Shown here piece after piece: positions 59,715-64,000 of a stretch of DNA of 64,000 nt. This DNA comes from Halicephalobus mephisto (taxonomy: Eukaryota > Nematoda > Chromadorea > Rhabditida > Panagrolaimidae). Both the position numbers and the translations under genes were made by a program. How positions within the stretch are numbered: the first letter of the stretch is position 1; every line of letters starts with the position of its first letter. The stretch covers positions 248,001 to 312,000 of the forward strand of contig SWDT01000095.1 of the NCBI GenBank assembly GCA_009193035.1, read 5' to 3'. Under the pieces are notes generated by a model. That model was not told where the DNA came from, searched no databases, and saw only the letters and a list, made by a program, of their open reading frames with translations.

Positions 59715-62377
59715 CTTCAGTTTTAAATCCAACACTGGATTTCCTAAAAATTATCTCCATTAATACCTTCCAATTTCCTGATCCCGAAAATGTAAAACAT
59801 TTGAAATGGCGTGTATTTTTCGAAAATCTCGAAAATTGAATTTTGTTTAAGAATTTCATCAACAATGAAAACGCCGAAATTTAATCGAGAATACTCGTCA
59901 TTCGAAAAAGAAAAAAATGTCCGAAAATGAACTGAAATTTCTGAAACCCGCCCATTTCGTAGAAATGCCAGAAATCTGTCAACCACCTCCATCAACTTAG
60001 GTCTTCATCGAGGATTCTAGGCACGCGATACTTTCAATTTTGTTTGCAGTTTTAGGATGCAGCCTGAGGGCGGGTTTGGTTCCGAGTGGATTGATTTGAA
60101 GATGAATTCATAAGTTGAGGAATTTAAGAGTTTATGAGAATCTTAGGAAACATAAAAATCGAAGAAACCACATTTTTTAGTTCAAGTTTCCGTGATAGAA
60201 GGAAGAAATTTGGATAAAAAATTGCCAGTTACTCTTAGATAATCATGGATCGCGAGTTTCGATGTCTGGTACACTCTCCTCCAGAACTCGACTATTGGAT
60301 TAAGGTTTCACAATGGGTTACTCTTACAGTAAACATGTTTTTAAAAATGATAAAAATAAGGAAAAATCTGAATTACAAGTTCTGTTAGATCGAACTTCGG
60401 TTTTCAATCGTTTTAGTGACAACTTCCACCTGTGCTTATAAATGAATGAACTCGCCAGAAACTTCGGCACGAAAGTTGGTTTCGTTTCGGAGTAAATTTG
60501 TCTTACGGTAAATACACCTTCAGCATCGACAGGGGAAACCTGAGTTGCAAGTTTTCTTAATCTCAACTTTGGTTTTAACTAGGTTTAGTCACAATTTATA
60601 TTCCCCTTAGAAATGACAGAACTCATAATCATCGAGAATTTCATCTCACTTAATCCCATCCTTCATAAAAGATTCGTTCTACAGAAAATATATCTCTAAC
60701 ATAGATAAATAACAAGGAAAACAGTTTCAATTATGAGTTTTTTTAGCCAGAGTTCACTTAATTATTAAATTATTTTCAGTGACGTTTTTCATTTGCGTTT
60801 AAAAATAAGCGAACTTCCCATACTGAGAACTACATACTGTCAGCTAATCTCATCTTCTATAATGAATCTACCTCAAAGTATGGATATCCCTAATATTGAC
60901 AAAAACAAGGAAAATAATCTCCATCACTGATTTTCTAAAATTAATTTTCGATTTTTTTTAAATTTTTAACTTGATTTCCTATTTTTGCTTAAAATTGAAC
61001 GAATTCATCTTTGTTTTCAAAAACCTTTGTAGTGGGATTTAATCTCATGTTCCGCGACGGCGTAGATTATAGAATAGAGCTAAATTTAGATTTTTCCACG
61101 AGCTCAGTAATTAACTTTCCGGCATTCTATGTTGTTGACTAGAGAATGGATAAAATATTAAACATCATTACCGTATGATTTCCCTGTTGAAAATACAACA
61201 AATGAAAATGTGATTTCGTTTCTGAAATTTCGGAATTTATCTAGTTAAATTTGAAAAAAAATGAAATTAAAAATTTTGAACAATATCACGATCCGAAACG
61301 CCACTTTTACGCGAATTATTTTCAGTTTTTTTTTGAAAAATTAATTTTCTGAGATCTTCCAAATGTGTTACTAAATCACTTTATCTCCTCATACAGTACG
61401 AAATTTTAAAAGACTAACGTCATGAATCACGTGAAATCCGTTCAAATTTAATCCGATGTTCGACTTTGTATTGCATGTCAGTAATATGAAATTGCCCTGA
61501 GGCAGATAAATGGATTAACCGAATTGCCGAGAATCTACAAAATAAGATAATTATTAAAGTTTTAAAAAGATTATTCTCGACATTTTCGAATTTACAATTT
61601 TGTTTAATTTTTTAATTTCATTTAAAATAATTCAAAAAATTTAAAATAAATTCAAAAATAAAGTTGTATTTTTTCAATATAAAAAATTTGAAATTAAAAA
61701 TTTTTATTAAAATTAATTTTTTCACGAAAATATTTAACCTAAAAATCCATTTTTTTTAAATATAATAAAAGTTAAATTTAAAACACAGGAAATTCAAAAA
61801 TCGTAATTTTTTATTTTTTGTCGAATTACATCACGAAAATTTTCCAAAGACCTTTGACTTTCTAAAAATATAAATTAAAAAATGAACCATAATTGAACAG
61901 CTGTGAGGAGTAAGGAAAATTAATTTTTTATACAAAAAAGTAATTTAGAAATAATTTACTGTAAAAATTTTTTGTTTTTAAATAAGTTATTTAATTTCGG
62001 TCGATTTTTTGGAAATCTAAATCGCGTGTTTTTCCACTATTTTGAAATTCTTCAAAATCCTTATTTCTAAGCTTTTTCGTTTGCATTTCTGAATCCTGAA
62101 TAAACTATGAACTACGGACTTTAGTTTCTTATTTACCGTATGATTGAGGTCAAATTCAAGTTTATTTGGAACTCGAGAGCAATTTACACTTTCAAAAGCT
62201 ATAATTTTGAGAAATTTGAAGAACATCTGTCAGATTTATCTGTGATTATTAATTATTAAAAACTGGGAGTTTACCATTACTTTTGAAGGAAATTCTTTAA
62301 AAAGCTTAAAAAATTTCTGAAATACCGATAATTGAAAATAATTCTCATTATTTAATTTTCCGAAAATTTATCGACTT
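59715..62377. other. Noncoding region with a degenerate tandem repeat
   Basis: Only short frames without motifs are seen. A minus frame at 59995-59744 is open but has no recognised motif. The part from 61.2 to 62.3 kb is very AT-rich. Confidence 0.4.
60415..61080. repeat. Degenerate tandem repeat, about 180-200 nt x 4
   Basis: Units begin near 60415, 60590, 60778 and 60985. Shared ordered pieces include a GTSACAAYTT-like start, GAACTC, TAATCTCATSTT and, near the end, ACAAGGAAAA (about 60710 and 60908; GACAGGGGAAAC at 60530). Confidence 0.45.
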
Positions 62378-62893
62378 ATGTCAGTAGCCGGTCCAGTTGT
62401 GATTTTTCTTGTTTACTGTTTCATTACAGTAGGAACATTCACTTCTTTTTGTCTAATTTTAGGAACTTTGAAAATATTACTAAAACTAGAAAAAAAGAAA
62501 ATGTTCGAATATTCTTTAATTTTAAAATTCTACTTAATTTCGCTAGTAATTTTGTCTTTTTTCATGTTTATCCACGGAGGATTTATTTTGACCAATTGGA
62601 AACCTGGTAAATTAAACAGTTTAATACGATAATTATGCAGGAATTTTCAGATTACAGTTTTCCCTACTGGGGTTTCTTCATCACCGGTGTCATAGACGGC
62701 ACTTTTCTATCTTCTATTCCATCTACAGTATTCTATCTAACAGTAGACAGATGTCTGATAATATCGTTGAAACGGAAATATTCAAGGAAAATTGCACTTT
62801 TATTAGTCATCATGGCGGGCATTACGGTACTGGGATTAGGGGTAATAAATTTCGTCGTTATGTTGCTGTCAAGAAAAACAGAAAATACCAAAG
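62378..62893 (+). CDS. Serpentine receptor (7TM chemoreceptor-like), N-terminal half only
   Basis: Exon 62378-62606 and exon 62651-62893 join in phase across a 44-nt intron ending GAATTTTCAG. They encode about 157 residues with four hydrophobic spans: TM1 (VVIFLVYCFITVGTFTSFCL), a K-rich loop, TM2, TM3 with the nematode receptor motif FYLTVDRCLIISLKRKYSRK, and TM4. The exon ends at a plausible donor (AAAG|GTAATT). No downstream exon could be placed, because a foldback element and tandem repeats occupy 63.0-63.6 kb. The remaining exons may lie beyond the window or be lost. The TVDRC motif suggests an srbc/srx-like class; I cannot assign it. Confidence 0.6.
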
Positions 62894-63014
62894 GTAATTG
62901 TTGAAGAAGAACCAAACATTTCAAAATGCAAGTATTCTGGAGAAAGTACTCTCATAACGAAAAGTCCTTGCTCACGAGACTAGCATACTGTAGTTTGAGT
63001 GGTGCAGGTGTTCT

Positions 63015-63330
63015 GCAATTACACCTACCTGAGTGTAATCAACACGTAGGATCCACTGATTATGTTCATCATATATTGGGTGTTAACTGAGCGTAATTGA
63101 TGGTAGGATTGTAATCCTAAAAAGGCTGATTCTAATTGGATGTAATGAACAGCTTGAGTCATTTTATCCTGAAATTAAAAAGGTATAAGTATGTTGATTG
63201 TGTTCAATTAGAATCAATCTTTTTTGGATTGCAATTCCACCATTAGTACGTTCAGTTGGGATCCAATATATGATGAACATAATCAGAGACTCTTACATAT
63301 TGATTATGCTTAGATGTAATTACAAATTAC
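63015..63330. mobile_element. Long palindromic foldback MITE
   Basis: The arm at 63015-63146 and the reverse complement of 63200-63330 match strongly, for example GATTATGTTCATCATATATT against AATATATGATGAACATAATC, and TGATTCTAATTGGA against TTCAATTAGAATCA. The spacer is about 50 nt. Similarity extends outward through TTGATTAYRCTYAG. Confidence 0.75.
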
Positions 63331-63385
63331 ATGTGTTATATTATTTTTTACTCTCTGTACACAAAAATAGGTACATGGTACGTAA

Positions 63386-63600
63386 TGTATGATACATTAA
63401 AACGGTTCTGATGTATCAGATAGATTATACCCAATGCATCGATATATCAAGTTGATATCAGTGCATTGTATTCAATGTATTCGATACATTGAAACGGTTC
63501 TGATGTATCAGATGCATTATGTTCAATAAATCAGTATATTAAGTTGATATTAATGTATTGTATTCAATATATGATACATTAAAGTCGTTTTAATATACCC
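63386..63600. repeat. Tandem repeat, about 90-92 nt x 2.3
   Basis: Units share GATACATTRAAACGGTTCTG, ATGTATCAGAT, AAGTTGATAT and GCATTGTATTCAAT. Units are internally rich in complementary ATGTATC / GATACAT pieces. Confidence 0.7.
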
Positions 63601-64000
63601 TTTTTATGCGTAGGTATGTCTCATTAGTATTAAATTTACTAGTATTACATATTAAAATCTATTAGTATAGTTTTCCTCTCACCTTACATCACAGTAGTAG
63701 TACTGTCGCATTTTATATAACTTAAAATTTTGGGATATTTAGGGAACGCGATGGCATATAGGTTAATTAAAATTAAAAATAATTACTTATAACAAATAAA
63801 TTACTATTTTTACTACATTATGCCTAAAATAAGTTAATAATACAACAGTATTTCGAGATTCTTGTTCACGAACTTCTATGATATTTTATCAACAATAAAC
63901 TAAAAATAAATAAAATTATTCAACTTTGATGTCGACACGGAAAGTAGTTTTTCCGCTTCTGATGTAATTTTAATGCTTTCCTGATGCTTTTTTAGGTTCT
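63601..64000. other. Noncoding right edge
   Basis: AT-rich. A diverged copy of the dispersed TTCAA..TTGRT..GACACGRAA motif lies at 63919-63950. No gene is seen. Confidence 0.4.

Overview
This window is nuclear DNA of a free-living, Caenorhabditis-like (rhabditid) nematode. The evidence is AT-rich sequence, many 45-50 nt introns ending in TTTCAG, a cuticle collagen with a membrane anchor, a nematode-expanded nuclear hormone receptor, and several serpentine chemoreceptor genes. All gene models below were spliced by eye from reading frames, GT(or GC)/AG sites and phase matching.

Left part (1-11.1 kb). The 5' part of a Na+/H+ exchanger gene runs off the left edge (minus). Next are a three-exon gene for a large multi-membrane-span protein of no recognised family (minus, 1.2-3.6 kb), an 11-exon nuclear hormone receptor (plus, 4.6-7.4 kb) and a 6-exon cuticle collagen with an unusually long non-collagenous tail (plus, 7.7-11.1 kb).

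Chemoreceptor region (11-26 kb). Two intact srt-type GPCR genes of 342 codons each (13.1 and 21.3 kb, plus) sit in gene-poor DNA with a dead mariner element (17.1-18.2 kb) and decayed receptor relics. A third srt gene lies on the minus strand at 46.9-48.3 kb. Its upstream DNA is a diverged inverted copy of the DNA upstream of the second. All three promoters share an 8-base motif, GGCGGTGC, about 100 nt before the ATG.

Central part (26-44 kb). About 5.5 kb is noncoding and repeat-rich (26-31.6 kb). After it comes a 12-kb ADAMTS metalloprotease gene of at least 14 exons, with propeptide, furin site, HExxHxxGxxHD zinc site, Cys-rich modules and up to seven thrombospondin type 1 repeats. It has two apparent alternative ends. 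Its introns hold several MITEs and tandem repeats. It and the collagen both act in the cuticle or extracellular matrix.

Right part (44-64 kb). A second copy of the unknown multi-span family lies on the plus strand at 44.9-46.5 kb, facing the third srt gene. Then come a GH29 alpha-L-fucosidase gene with one apparent frameshift (52.5-54.5 kb), two 3' exons of an unrecognised minus-strand gene (55.1-55.9 kb), a 72-bp minisatellite (58.9-59.4 kb), a candidate RPG-type peptide precursor (59.5-59.7 kb, minus) and the first half of another serpentine receptor (62.4-62.9 kb). The window ends in foldback and tandem repeats. At least four families of small inverted-repeat elements recur through the window.
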